This document shows, in pieces, positions 45,182 to 54,552 of a stretch of 64,000 nucleotides of DNA. Each line of letters opens with the position of its first letter. Position 1 is the first letter of the stretch. Source of the stretch: Verrucomicrobiia bacterium (lineage in GTDB: Bacteria; Verrucomicrobiota; Verrucomicrobiia; Limisphaerales; DASXHY01); NCBI GenBank assembly GCA_035629175.1, contig DASPIL010000070.1, positions 60,566 to 124,565 on the forward strand, given 5' to 3'. The translations under genes and the position numbers were made by a program. The notes under the pieces are model-generated. The model had not been told where the DNA came from. It worked only from the letters and a program-made list of their open reading frames with translations, and did no database searches.

Positions 45182-47119
45182 TCAAATCTTCGCCGTGGTC
45201 GCAGGACCGGTCGTCGTTTCGGGCGGCGCCGTTTCGTTCTCGAGTGGCTTGTCTGCAGGCCTGGGTTCAGAGGGCGAGGTGGGAGCCGAGGCTGTGGGCG
45301 GCCGCAGCATGACCCGTTCGCCTTCGCGAATTCCCTGCCGAATCTCGATGAATTCATCCGTAAATTCGCCGACCTGCACGGGGCGGCGTTCGGGAGATCC
45401 GCCGTTCACGACGTAACAGACCTGCTTGCCTTCCTCGGGCACGACCGCCTGGATGGGAACGTAAATGACGTCATCAAGCTGGTTGACGAGGACTTCAACT
45501 TTCGCGCTCATGCCTGGCTTCACCCACTCATGCGTCCCGTCGATTGCGATCGTGGTCAGGTAAACCTTGAGGTCGGGATTCATCCAGCGATTTTGAGAAT
45601 CAGGCAGCACGCCTACCTTGGTGATCTCGCCTGTCAGAGTTTCATCGGGGAACGCGTCGACAGTGATGCGGGCCTTTTGACCCTTCTTCACCTTTTTGAT
45701 GTAGCTCTCATGGATCTTCACGTTTACAGCCATGCGGGTCATGTCGGGAATGGTGATGATCGCCTGGCGCTCGCGCACGGTGGCGCCTTCGCGAATGGGT
45801 TCCTGGTTGCCATAATAAACGCCGTCATCGCGATTCGCGCCATACACCACGAGCCCGCTCTTTTCAGCGCGCAAGACGCATTTTGCCAATTGTTCCTGGA
45901 GATCCTGCCGCTGCCGCGATTGCACTTCATACTGGCCGCGCGCCGAGTTGAGGCGCGCTCGTGCCTGCGCAAGTTTGGAAATGGCAACGCGCCGGGCCTT
46001 GTCGAGTTCGCGAACGGCTTCCGAATACTTGGAAAGCGATTCCTCGGCAGACCTCAGAAATTCGTACTTCAGGAACAGCGCCTGGGCGGTTTCGGCCGTC
46101 TGCACTTTCAAGCGGGCGCTCTCATGCGAGATTTCGTCGCGTGTGATTTCAGTCTTCGGGACGAAGCCTTTTGAGAACAGCCGCCGTGTACCTTCCAAAG
46201 CAGTCGAGGCCTGCCCGAGTTCCTTTTGCGCGACCTGCAAGTCGTCTTCAAGCTTGCGCAGTTTCTGTTTCGCTTCGCCGTCGCCGAGCAGGTTCATGTC
46301 TGCGTACCGGCTGAAATCCACCCAGAACGTGCGGGTCACGCGTTCGGGTTCCTCGATGGGCGCAACCTCGGGAGCAGCAGTGGTTGCCGTGCTGCCTGCC
46401 TCGCGAACAGGCAGCTTCACTGAAATGGTCTCGGGAACTTCGCCCGCCGAGGAGACCTGCATGACCATGAGTTTGTCGGTGTCGACTGCTCGCGTGGGGG
46501 TCTCAGGAATGGCGGCGGATGCGTTGAGCGTCTGCTCCACATTGTTCGTCGTCGCTTCGGCGAGATACTGATCGAGCCCGATGTCCTTGACGATTTGCGA
46601 CGTGACCTTGTCGCCGAGGAACTTGTCGAAATCCATCCGCGCGAATCGGACCTTCTGTTCTGCGGCCTTGATGTCACTGTCGTTTTGTCCGAGCTGGATT
46701 TCGTAGTTCTGTTGCGCGTCGGTGAGGCTCGCGAGGGCGGATTGATATTGGATTTCCTGCTGCACCATGCGGCTCTGGAGATCCGAGGAGTCGAGCTCGC
46801 ACAAAATCTTGCCATTCTTAACGTCCTCGTCCGTGACGAGATATCCTTCCTCGACGATCTTGAGGATTTTGGCGCCCTGATAGCCGACGCGGACTTCGCA
46901 TTTGATTTCCTGGGCTTCGAGGGCCTGCAGGCTGCCGCCTTCAAGGACCGAGATGTTCAATGCGCCGCGCCGCGCTGCGAACGTGGGAGCGCCTTCCTGG
47001 ACCTTTGAACCGCGCCCAAACCAAAGGATGGCGCCGCCGATGATCAGGACGACTCCCGCCAGCTGCATCCACGCGGGTTGCCGACGAATGACTGTGTAGA
47101 TTTTAGTAAGCTGCCGCAT
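45182..47119 (-). CDS. Efflux periplasmic adaptor (MacA/HlyD-like), unusually long
   Basis: 645 residues, against about 370-400 for MacA. An N-terminal membrane anchor (MQLAGVVLIIGGAILWFG) precedes the barrel-sandwich start (LEAQEIKCEVRVGYQGAKIL). Two long Q/E/R-rich helical arms follow, separated by an extra region (residues about 180-260) rich in Thr/Ala with an acidic core; this insert explains the extra length. The C-terminal beta-barrel VNVKIHESYIKKVKKGQKAR and membrane-proximal domain lead to a Pro/Thr-rich tail. It links the TolC protein and the permease. The start overlaps the TolC-like stop by 17 bases. Confidence 0.88.
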   Translation of the reverse strand: MRQLTKIYTVIRRQPAWMQLAGVVLIIGGAILWFGRGSKVQEGAPTFAARRGALNISVLEGGSLQALEAQEIKCEVRVGYQGAKILKIVEEGYLVTDEDVKNGKILCELDSSDLQSRMVQQEIQYQSALASLTDAQQNYEIQLGQNDSDIKAAEQKVRFARMDFDKFLGDKVTSQIVKDIGLDQYLAEATTNNVEQTLNASAAIPETPTRAVDTDKLMVMQVSSAGEVPETISVKLPVREAGSTATTAAPEVAPIEEPERVTRTFWVDFSRYADMNLLGDGEAKQKLRKLEDDLQVAQKELGQASTALEGTRRLFSKGFVPKTEITRDEISHESARLKVQTAETAQALFLKYEFLRSAEESLSKYSEAVRELDKARRVAISKLAQARARLNSARGQYEVQSRQRQDLQEQLAKCVLRAEKSGLVVYGANRDDGVYYGNQEPIREGATVRERQAIITIPDMTRMAVNVKIHESYIKKVKKGQKARITVDAFPDETLTGEITKVGVLPDSQNRWMNPDLKVYLTTIAIDGTHEWVKPGMSAKVEVLVNQLDDVIYVPIQAVVPEEGKQVCYVVNGGSPERRPVQVGEFTDEFIEIRQGIREGERVMLRPPTASAPTSPSEPRPADKPLENETAPPETTTGPATTAKI

Positions 47120-48869
47120 TGGATACCTCCTGCCATTGGCCGTTGTCTTTGATGTAAAGAATTCCCATTTGATTCCAAAATTGAAGACGCGCGATGGTGT
47201 GCGTCACGAGCGCCTGGGTTCGTTCGTTTTTTGAATCGATCAGCGCATTTTGCGCATCGACCTGGTCCTGCGCGCGGGCGCGTCCCACTTCAGAGAGCAG
47301 TTCCTGCTCTTCGACGCGGCGCTCTGCGATCCCGACGCCAATCTCACTGATCTCGTAATTGCGCTTTGCCTGGTCAAGCGTTCGCCAGCTCTCGCGCACT
47401 TCGAGGCGAATCTGGTCTTCCTGCTGTTCCACGTTGCGAACCGCGCGCTTGGCGGCGATGAGAGCTCCACGATACGAATTGCGTTCGGATGTGCGATCGA
47501 AGGGAAGATCGACATCGAGTCCCGCGCTCCAGCTATAACGGTCGGGATCGGGCAGGGCGAGGCGGCCATATGGTTCATCGCCGCTGACGAAGCCGCCCGT
47601 CGCGATGAAGTCGACCTGCGTTTTCAAGGCGTCACGGGCCAGAGCCACCGAGCGTTCGGCGTCGGTGAGTTGATCCCGCACGTTCATGAGGTCCATGCGC
47701 GCGACGAGCGCGACTTTCACGGAGTTCTCGGCGTCCAGGTTGGGATGTTGAATGACCAGTTTTTCCAGTTCCCGATCGTCGAGGACGAGGTTGATTGTCA
47801 CGGGAATTCCCAACTGCTGCAGCTTGAAGTTGTCGAGGGATTGCTGGTAAACGCTGACGGCGTTGATCCAGCCGCTTTCCGCGCTGAGTTCCTGCTGCTC
47901 CAGACGGCCGAGGTCGGCGGTGGTCACACGGCCTTCGGCGGCAAGTGCACGCGTGCGTTCGGCATTGCGGCGGGAGCTTTCAAGATTGAGAAAGCTGTTG
48001 CGAACGGCATCGCGCTGGCCCAGCACGCGATAGTACGCGGTCGCGACCTGCACGCTGAAGTCCTTGCGAAATTGAGTAAAATCGCGCAGGTCGTATAACA
48101 CGTCACGCTCCGCCTGTGTCAGGTTTTCCATCTGTCGCTTGAAACCCGCATCGCGCAGCAACGGCCGGACGAATGTTGCAGCCACACGCGACGAGGTTGC
48201 CGAACGCGGATCGCCCGTGATGAACCGCACAAAATCCGTGCTCAACGCAACAGACAGGCGGCCCACGTCGCGGATCAGCCAATCCACGTTCAGGTCGCCG
48301 TCGGCTTGCACATGCTGATCCTCGACGAGCCTGTCGGTCAGCACGACGACCGGTTCCTGCGTCACAGGGTCGATGACTTCCACGGCCTCATTGATGGCCT
48401 GGCCCCCGACGCCGGCGCTTCCCCCGCCCGAGAAAAGGGGAGCGAATTGATGCCGGGCCAGCGTCAGGCTGAGGGCTGAAAGGTAGAGCTGTTCCTTGCG
48501 CAGCTGATACGTGCGGTTGTGTCGAACCGCCACCTTCAAGGCCTCGTCCAATGGCAGGATGTGTGCGCCGATCTCGTTGGTCCCATCGGTGCCGAGAAAA
48601 TCCGCTGCAGCGGGAACGGTCGGGAGCGAAGCGAGATCCACGACATTGGTTTGCTCGATGGTGAAGGCGGGGTCCGCGTTGGGAACGGCTTTGGATTTTG
48701 CTTCAAGAATCTTGTAGGCGCGGCGGTCAGCAGCCTTTTCGTAGCGCGCGGCACTGCAGCCTGCGAGCACAAGGGCGAGCAACAACGCCGGCCAGCACCG
48801 GGTTGTTTTCCAGTAGTTCGTCGATAGCTTCAACGCGCTATAGACTGACTGGAGCGGCCATTTCTTCAT
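47103..48869 (-). CDS. TolC-family outer membrane efflux lipoprotein
   Basis: 588 residues. A lipobox LVLAGC with C38 follows a long basic start. Two TolC repeats are visible: ALKVAVRHNRTYQLRKEQLY with the trailing ARHQFAPLFSGGG, and NSVKVALVARMDLMNVRDQL followed by coiled-coil helices with many Q/E/R. It would form the outer-membrane channel of the tripartite pump encoded by the four genes in order TolC-adaptor-ATPase-permease. It is the first gene of the operon; the promoter should lie in the 300 bases upstream. Confidence 0.88.
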   Translation of the reverse strand: MKKWPLQSVYSALKLSTNYWKTTRCWPALLLALVLAGCSAARYEKAADRRAYKILEAKSKAVPNADPAFTIEQTNVVDLASLPTVPAAADFLGTDGTNEIGAHILPLDEALKVAVRHNRTYQLRKEQLYLSALSLTLARHQFAPLFSGGGSAGVGGQAINEAVEVIDPVTQEPVVVLTDRLVEDQHVQADGDLNVDWLIRDVGRLSVALSTDFVRFITGDPRSATSSRVAATFVRPLLRDAGFKRQMENLTQAERDVLYDLRDFTQFRKDFSVQVATAYYRVLGQRDAVRNSFLNLESSRRNAERTRALAAEGRVTTADLGRLEQQELSAESGWINAVSVYQQSLDNFKLQQLGIPVTINLVLDDRELEKLVIQHPNLDAENSVKVALVARMDLMNVRDQLTDAERSVALARDALKTQVDFIATGGFVSGDEPYGRLALPDPDRYSWSAGLDVDLPFDRTSERNSYRGALIAAKRAVRNVEQQEDQIRLEVRESWRTLDQAKRNYEISEIGVGIAERRVEEQELLSEVGRARAQDQVDAQNALIDSKNERTQALVTHTIARLQFWNQMGILYIKDNGQWQEVSNAAAY

Positions 48870-49180
48870 AAAAACGTTTCAAAAGGTGAGACTGCCGAGC
48901 CGCCAAATCTGGAGGTAAAACACGCCTGCAGTCTCCCGGCTGAGATTAGACACAAACTCAAACTGAATGTCACGCGGGAGATTGGCCGTTCAACGTATAA
49001 AACCGTCATTCGCGGAGAGTTGCGTCTAATGAGACGCGGCGTGCGAAAGACTTAAGCTGGAGCGCAGGCTTTCAGCGTGCTTTAGCGTCAATCCTGCGTG
49101 CCTTCGTAAATCCCTGCCATTGCTGCGTTTGGCATCAGGAAGGATCGGCAAAACGATTGCAAACGAAATGAGGAGGAGGA
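48870..49180. other. Spacer between the efflux operon and tRNA-Gly
   Basis: About 310 bases without a gene. It must contain the efflux operon promoter on the minus strand, but I could not pick out -35/-10 hexamers with confidence. The words ACTTAAGCTGGAGCGCAGGC near 49051 look like interspersed repeat material. Confidence 0.4.
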
Positions 49181-49254
49181 TGGAGCGGGCGAAGGGAATC
49201 GAACCCTCGTGTGCAGCTTGGAAGGCTGCCGTTCTACCATTGAACTACGCCCGC
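49181..49254 (-). tRNA. tRNA-Gly (anticodon UCC)
   Basis: Read on the minus strand the 74 bases fold as a full cloverleaf: acceptor GCGGGCG/CGCCCGC, D arm GTTC-AATGGTA-GAAC, anticodon arm GCAGC-CTTCCAA-GCTGC with TCC at the centre, and T arm with loop TTCGATT. The discriminator T and CCA are encoded. The anticodon reads GGA/GGG glycine codons. Confidence 0.96.
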
Positions 49255-49658
49255 CTCCGCGCAGAGCGCTTTGGCGGCAAGCCCGGGAGGGGCTCGCGCA
49301 ACGGGCCAAAGCATACGTTCCGAGCATTCATTGTCAATGCGCGAGCACAGACCGTTGCGCAGACGATTTCATTTCTGCGGAGTGCCGACTTGCAGTCGTT
49401 GGCTTACGACCATGAACAAATCGATCGTGCACACTTGGGGGTTTGTGTCCGTCGGCAAAAAGAATCACCTCGCATTTGCCGCCCCGGGGATTTCAAGCGC
49501 AAAGCCAACTGGAAGTCGGCGCTCCGTCCGGACGCTTTGCTCCGCCAGCCCAACTCCGACGCCAGGCAGAACAAAACTGGGCAACTGCGCAGAGGCGGCC
49601 GCGCACGGAAACTGCAAGCTCGACACGACGTTGGCCTGACTCAAGACTCTCCAGCCGT
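49255..49658. other. Spacer with an inverted pair of short repeats
   Basis: No gene is supported in these 400 bases. GGAGTGCCGACTTGCAGTCG starts at 49379, and the reverse complement of 49505-49529 gives GGAGCGCCGACTTCCAGTTG inside it, so two REP-like elements face each other about 100 bases apart. The pyrC promoter should lie in the rightmost part. Confidence 0.5.
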
Positions 49659-51050
49659 ATGAACGCGCTGCTCCTCATTGGTGGCCGGGTGATCGACCCC
49701 GCCAACCGTCTCGATTCCTCTGCGGACCTGCTGATTGTAGACGGCAAAATCGCCGCAGTGGGCGCTGATGCCACCAATCGCGCGCCCAGTGACGCGGAGC
49801 GGATGGACGTATCCGGCCTCGTCGTTTGCCCGGGATTGATCGATTTGCACGTTCACCTCCGAGAACCGGGCCAGACGGCGAAGGAAAACATTGCGACAGG
49901 CACCGCCGCCGCAGCGCGCGGAGGATTCACCACGGTCGTCTGCATGCCGAACACATCCCCATCGATCGACAACGCGGGAACGGTTGCGTTGATCCGGGAT
50001 CGGGCGCAGCAGGAAGGGAAAGCCAACGTGCTGGTGGCGGGCGCCATCACGAAGGGAATCGCGGGGGAAGAACTCGCGCCGATCGGATCCTTGAAGCGTG
50101 CGGGCGTGGTGGCGATTACCGACGATGGGCATTGCGTGCAGAACAACGAACTGATGCGGCGCGCGTGCGAATACGCGAACATGTTCGGCCTTCCTGTGAT
50201 GGATCATTGCCAGGATTACTCGCTCGTGACGGATGGCGTGATGCATGAGGGCTATTGGAGCACGGCGCTGGGGCTCCGGGGCTGGCCTGCTGCGGGTGAG
50301 GAAATGATCGTCGCCCGCAATATTCTCCTGGCGGAACTCACTGGCGCCAGTGTGCACTGCCAGCACATCAGCGCGGCGGGCAGCGTGCGGCTGATTCGGG
50401 AGGCGAAGCAGCGCGGCGTTCCGATCTCTGGCGAAGCCTGTCCGCATCATTTCGTCCTCACCGATGCCGCCGTCGCCGGCAGCGGGAAGTTTTGGGCGCA
50501 GGACGGACGATCCATTTTTGGAGTTGGCGATGTTCCCGAAGCGTCGCTTCCTGCGTGGCCGGCGTATGACACAGGGATGAAAATGAATCCGCCGCTTCGT
50601 TCGGCGGCGGATCGCGAGGCAATCCTTGAAGGACTCGTTGACGGCACATTGGAAATCCTGGCGAGCGACCATGCGCCCCATTGCGGTTACGAAAAAGAAG
50701 TCGAATTTGATTACGCGCCGTTCGGCATCACGGGCCTTGAGACCGAACTCTCGCTGTCGCTGATGCAGTTGTATCACACGCGCAGAATGGGCCTGCTCCA
50801 GTTGATCGAAAAGTTTACGGTTGCTCCCGCCAGATTGCTGCGGGTTGCGAAAGGAACGTTGAGCGTGGGGGCGGATGCTGATGTGACGGTGCTCGACCCG
50901 GAACGGGCGTGGACATTTGACAGGACGGAAACGGCAAGCAAGTCTTTAAACAACCCGTTTCATGGCTGGCCGCTCAAGGGAAAGGCCGTCGCAACGATTG
51001 TTGCGGGACGAAAAACCTGGATTGAGGAAAGCCATTTGGTTGGGGTCTGA
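49659..51050 (+). CDS. pyrC: Dihydroorotase
   Basis: Third step of pyrimidine synthesis: cyclises N-carbamoyl aspartate to dihydroorotate. From the ATG at 49659 the protein has 463 residues; the open frame upstream is repeat sequence. Metal ligands: DLHVHLREPG (His-x-His), MDHCQD (His), and HCQHIS (His), with the active-site Asp in ASDHAPH. AARGGFTTVVCMPNTSP and EFDYAPFGITGLE are type-I dihydroorotase signatures. It sits near carA but pyrB is not adjacent in this window. Confidence 0.95.
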   Translation: MNALLLIGGRVIDPANRLDSSADLLIVDGKIAAVGADATNRAPSDAERMDVSGLVVCPGLIDLHVHLREPGQTAKENIATGTAAAARGGFTTVVCMPNTSPSIDNAGTVALIRDRAQQEGKANVLVAGAITKGIAGEELAPIGSLKRAGVVAITDDGHCVQNNELMRRACEYANMFGLPVMDHCQDYSLVTDGVMHEGYWSTALGLRGWPAAGEEMIVARNILLAELTGASVHCQHISAAGSVRLIREAKQRGVPISGEACPHHFVLTDAAVAGSGKFWAQDGRSIFGVGDVPEASLPAWPAYDTGMKMNPPLRSAADREAILEGLVDGTLEILASDHAPHCGYEKEVEFDYAPFGITGLETELSLSLMQLYHTRRMGLLQLIEKFTVAPARLLRVAKGTLSVGADADVTVLDPERAWTFDRTETASKSLNNPFHGWPLKGKAVATIVAGRKTWIEESHLVGV

Positions 51051-51055
51051 TTATT

Positions 51056-51493
51056 ATGAAACAGTTTCTGACAGTATTGATCGTGTGTTGGACCGCAGCG
51101 CTGGCGTCTGCGGCTGAACCGCAGTGGTTTGTTGATTTCGAAAAGGCGAAGGAGAAGGCGAAGACCGAGAAGAAACTGATTTTCATGAACTTCACGGGCT
51201 CGGATTGGTGTCCGCCCTGCGCGATGTTCGCAAAGTACGTCGCGAGCGACCCTGCATTTCAGGCATTTGCCAAAAACAATCTGGTTCTCGTAGAGGTGGA
51301 TTTTCCAAGGCGCAAGCCGATGTCGAATGAGCAGCGCGCAGCCAATGAAGCGCTTGGCGCCCAGATGAAAGCCAGCAATGTGCTGCCCACCTACGTCGTG
51401 CTCGACAGCGACGCTAAGGAATTGAAGAGATTCCATTACCGCGGCGAAGACGGGAAAGCGTTCGTGGCGATGCTGGAGAAGATAAAAAAGTGA
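51056..51493 (+). CDS. Secreted thioredoxin-like protein
   Basis: 145 residues with a signal peptide (MKQFLTVLIVCWTAALASA) and a thioredoxin fold: KLIFMNFTGSDWCPPCAMF with a WCPPC active site, then VLPTYVVLD with the cis-proline. A periplasmic disulphide reductase or assembly factor of the thioredoxin_7/DsbD-gamma type. It starts five bases after the pyrC stop, so it is co-transcribed though functionally unrelated. Confidence 0.9.
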   Translation: MKQFLTVLIVCWTAALASAAEPQWFVDFEKAKEKAKTEKKLIFMNFTGSDWCPPCAMFAKYVASDPAFQAFAKNNLVLVEVDFPRRKPMSNEQRAANEALGAQMKASNVLPTYVVLDSDAKELKRFHYRGEDGKAFVAMLEKIKK

Positions 51494-51587
51494 TTGGAGG
51501 AATTGCGGGCGTGTGTTCATACGAGGTCCCGGGGAAAAGCTTGACCCTTTGCCGTGCCGCTCTAGCATCGCGCCCGGTCGCTGACGA

Positions 51588-52748
51588 ATGAAAGCAATTT
51601 TGGCTCTCGAAGACGGTTCCGTGTTCCATGGCGAAGGTTTTGGCGCGCGCGCGACCGCCTGTGGCGAAGTGTGCTTCAACACTTCCATGACGGGTTACCA
51701 GGAAATCCTGACCGACCCTTCCTACAAGGGGCAGATCGTCACGATGACCTACCCGTTGATTGGAAATTATGGCGTGAACCGGCAGGACGTTGAATCCTGG
51801 CGTCCACACGTGGCTGGATTTGTCATTCGTGAACTCTCGCCTGTTGTCAGCAACTGGCGCGCTGATTTTTCCCTCGCGGAATACCTCGAGCAGAATGGGA
51901 TTCCGGGAATTCAGGGCATCGACACCCGGGCACTGACGAAAAAGTTGCGCGTGCACGGCGCGTTGAAAGGGTTGATCTCGACGGAGGAGATTCCAGACGA
52001 GGAAGCGGTCCGCAGGGCCAGGGCATGGACGGGACTCGTGGGCGTGGATTACGTCAAGGACGTCACGCATCGCGAAGCCTTCCTGTGGGATGAAAACGAC
52101 GAGCAGAGCGCGCGGTTCAGCCTGGTTCGCGGGATGTCGCGCGGCGATGCCAGGAGCATGCGCGATCCGCTCCCGGCCGCTGACATTCCCATTGTGGCGT
52201 ATGACTTTGGAATGAAGTACAACATCCTGCGTCGATTGCGCCAGCAGGGTTTCAAGGTGCAGGTGGTGCCTGCCACCACACCGGCCGCGGAAGCATTGAA
52301 GCATAAGCCGGCTGGAATATTTCTCTCGAACGGACCCGGCGATCCTTCAGCACTGGATTATGCGGTGAAGTCCGCGAGCGATCTTGTGAAATCGGGCGTT
52401 CCGATTTTCGGGATCTGCCTTGGCCACCAGATTCTGGGGCAGGCATTTGGTGGAAAAACGTTCAAGCTGAAGTTCGGGCACCGTGGCGGCAACCAGCCGG
52501 TGAAGGATCTCGAAAGCGGGAAGGTTGAGATCACGTCGCAGAACCATGGGTTCGCCGTTGATCCGAAATCATTGCCAGCTGACATCTCCGTGGATCGGAT
52601 TAATTTGAACGATCAAACGGTTGAAGGCATGCGTCACAAGACCAAACCGATTTTCTGTGTGCAGTATCATCCCGAGGCATCGCCGGGGCCGCACGACTCG
52701 ACGCCCTTGTTTGCAGAATTCCGGGCCATGCTCGAGAAGCGCGGTTGA
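51588..52748 (+). CDS. carA: Carbamoyl-phosphate synthase small subunit
   Basis: 386 residues, normal length. The N-terminal half begins AILALEDGSVFHGEGFGA and includes TSMTGYQEILTDPSYKGQIV. The glutaminase half has the nucleophile cysteine in FGICLGHQILGQAFGG and the His-Glu pair in VQYHPEASPGP. It supplies ammonia from glutamine to CarB for arginine and pyrimidine synthesis. carB is not in the window. It shares a strand and short gaps with pyrC, which suits joint use in pyrimidine synthesis. Confidence 0.97.
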   Translation: MKAILALEDGSVFHGEGFGARATACGEVCFNTSMTGYQEILTDPSYKGQIVTMTYPLIGNYGVNRQDVESWRPHVAGFVIRELSPVVSNWRADFSLAEYLEQNGIPGIQGIDTRALTKKLRVHGALKGLISTEEIPDEEAVRRARAWTGLVGVDYVKDVTHREAFLWDENDEQSARFSLVRGMSRGDARSMRDPLPAADIPIVAYDFGMKYNILRRLRQQGFKVQVVPATTPAAEALKHKPAGIFLSNGPGDPSALDYAVKSASDLVKSGVPIFGICLGHQILGQAFGGKTFKLKFGHRGGNQPVKDLESGKVEITSQNHGFAVDPKSLPADISVDRINLNDQTVEGMRHKTKPIFCVQYHPEASPGPHDSTPLFAEFRAMLEKRG

Positions 52749-52841
52749 CAACGGAACGCGCGTTGCGTCTCAATGCGCGCCACATCGTTTCCGTTTGACT
52801 TGAATTAGTTCGTGGCGATAATCGCACAGGCGTAACAAAAT

Positions 52842-53414
52842 ATGGCTCGACTCGTTGTCCTCAACACGGGAATGTCCGGACGCTCGCATGAACTGTCTGT
52901 CGAAAAGACGACTATAGGCCGGGTTGAGGATAATACCTTCCAGATATCCGATCCCTCCGTTTCCAGTCATCACTGTGAAATCCTGATGCGCGGTTCGGAC
53001 GTGGTGGTAAAGGATCTCAATTCCACAAACGGCACCTTCGTCAACGGCGAACAGGTTTCGGAAAAGACCCTCAAGCCCGGCCAGACTCTGCGGCTGGGAC
53101 AGGTCGAAATGCGGCTCGACAGCGATGGCGCTGCCGCACCCGGGCTTCCAGGTGCTTCATCAGCTTCCGCCCCTGCACCCTCGTCCACGCCCACTCCCGG
53201 TGGCAAGAAGCTTGATCAGACGATGGTGATGCAGCGCGGTGTCAGCCTGGACGAACTCGAACAGGGTCCGCGCACCGGCGGTTTCGACACCACGAGCAAG
53301 GCATTCTCCAAGAAAAGCAACAAAGGGAATCGCATGTTCCTGATCGCAGGCATTGTAGTCGTCGTGATCATCCTGCTCGTCCTGCTTGTTGCGCTGGCGA
53401 TGGTGAAGAGCTGA
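52842..53414 (+). CDS. FHA-domain protein with C-terminal membrane anchor
   Basis: 190 residues. A forkhead-associated domain occupies about 20-90: TIGRVEDNTFQISDPSVSSH-HCEI, with the phosphothreonine-binding Gly-Arg, Ser-x-x-His and N-G-T-F-V-N motifs in order. A Ser/Pro/Ala linker follows, then a single membrane helix (FLIAGIVVVVIILLVLLVAL) near the C-terminus, so the FHA domain lies in the cytoplasm. It would bind phosphothreonine proteins at the membrane; no kinase is nearby. It ends two bases before the convergent hemB. Confidence 0.92.
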   Translation: MARLVVLNTGMSGRSHELSVEKTTIGRVEDNTFQISDPSVSSHHCEILMRGSDVVVKDLNSTNGTFVNGEQVSEKTLKPGQTLRLGQVEMRLDSDGAAAPGLPGASSASAPAPSSTPTPGGKKLDQTMVMQRGVSLDELEQGPRTGGFDTTSKAFSKKSNKGNRMFLIAGIVVVVIILLVLLVALAMVKS

Positions 53415-53416
53415 GG

Positions 53417-54418
53417 CTACTTCAACCAGCGCGCCACATCCACGGCAGCGTAGGTGATGATGATGTCCGCTCCCGCACGGCGCATCGCAAGCAACGATTC
53501 CAGAGTCACCGCCCGTTCGTCGATCCATCCTTTTTCTGCCGCTGCCTTGATCATGGCGTGTTCCGCGCTCACCGCATACGCGGCGGTGGGATAGCCAAAT
53601 TCAGTTTTCACACGATACAGGATATCGAGATAGGCCAGAGCCGGTTTGACCATCACCATGTCCGCGCCTTCTGCAACGTCCAACGCGACTTCCCGCAACG
53701 CTTCCCGCGCATTGGCGGCGTCCATCTGGTAACTGCGACGATCCCCGAACTTCGGCGTCGATTCCGCGGCTTCGCGAAACGGCCCGTAGTATGCCGACGC
53801 AAATTTCGCCGCGTACGCGAGAATGGGCGTGTCGGAATGCCCGCGTTGATCCAGCACGGCGCGAATCGCACGCACCCGGCCGTCCATCATGTCGCTCGGC
53901 GCCACGATATCCGCGCCCGCCTCCGCATGGCTCAGGGCGGTTTGGGCGAGCAGTTTCAGAGATGGATCATTCAGAATCCGCGCGCCTGATTTTCCCTGCT
54001 CCACGATTCCGCAATGGCCGTGCTCCATGTATTCGCAAAGGCAAACATCTGTGATCACCAACAGGTCCGGCAGCTCGCGCTTCAACGTGCGGACTGCCTG
54101 TTGAACAATTCCTTTTGCAGCGTAGGCACCGGAAGCTTTGGCATCCTTGGTGTCGGGAATTCCAAACAGCAGCACAGCGGGAACACCCGCTTCGAAGGCC
54201 GTGGTCGCATCCTTCACCAGTTCGTCCAAGGATAGCTGTGACACGCCGGGCATCGCATTGATCGGCCGGCGAAGCTTGCGTCCGCTGCGCACAAAGAACG
54301 GCAGCACGAGCTGCGAGGCGCTCAAGTGCGTTTCGGAGACGAGCCGTCGCAGAGCGGCGGATTGCCGCAGACGGCGCGGCCTGTAGATGGGAAATTGCCC
54401 GGCGGACGCAAAGTTCAT
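53417..54418 (-). CDS. hemB: Delta-aminolevulinic acid dehydratase (porphobilinogen synthase)
   Basis: Condenses two aminolevulinates to porphobilinogen in tetrapyrrole synthesis. 333 residues. The Schiff-base lysines are K205 (YAAKFASAYYGPFR) and K258 (MVKPALAYLD). The zinc cysteines C126, C128 and C136 (DVCLCEYMEHGHCG) are all present, so it is the zinc-dependent form. The segment RRLVSETHLSASQLVLPFFV is a family start. Confidence 0.97.
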   Translation of the reverse strand: MNFASAGQFPIYRPRRLRQSAALRRLVSETHLSASQLVLPFFVRSGRKLRRPINAMPGVSQLSLDELVKDATTAFEAGVPAVLLFGIPDTKDAKASGAYAAKGIVQQAVRTLKRELPDLLVITDVCLCEYMEHGHCGIVEQGKSGARILNDPSLKLLAQTALSHAEAGADIVAPSDMMDGRVRAIRAVLDQRGHSDTPILAYAAKFASAYYGPFREAAESTPKFGDRRSYQMDAANAREALREVALDVAEGADMVMVKPALAYLDILYRVKTEFGYPTAAYAVSAEHAMIKAAAEKGWIDERAVTLESLLAMRRAGADIIITYAAVDVARWLK

Positions 54419-54552
54419 GGCCCAATGTTAAGGGATCAACCGAGCTTGGGCAATGAAGCCGCTGGATCGAGGGAAGGCGCCGGTCGCGGTAATGGTGACG
54501 ATGCAACAGAGTTCGCGCTTTGCAAAGTGCTTCGCGGAACTAGACTTGGGAC

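Noticed and set aside
49641..50777. 378-codon minus-strand frame
   Set aside because: Antisense shadow of the dihydroorotase gene.
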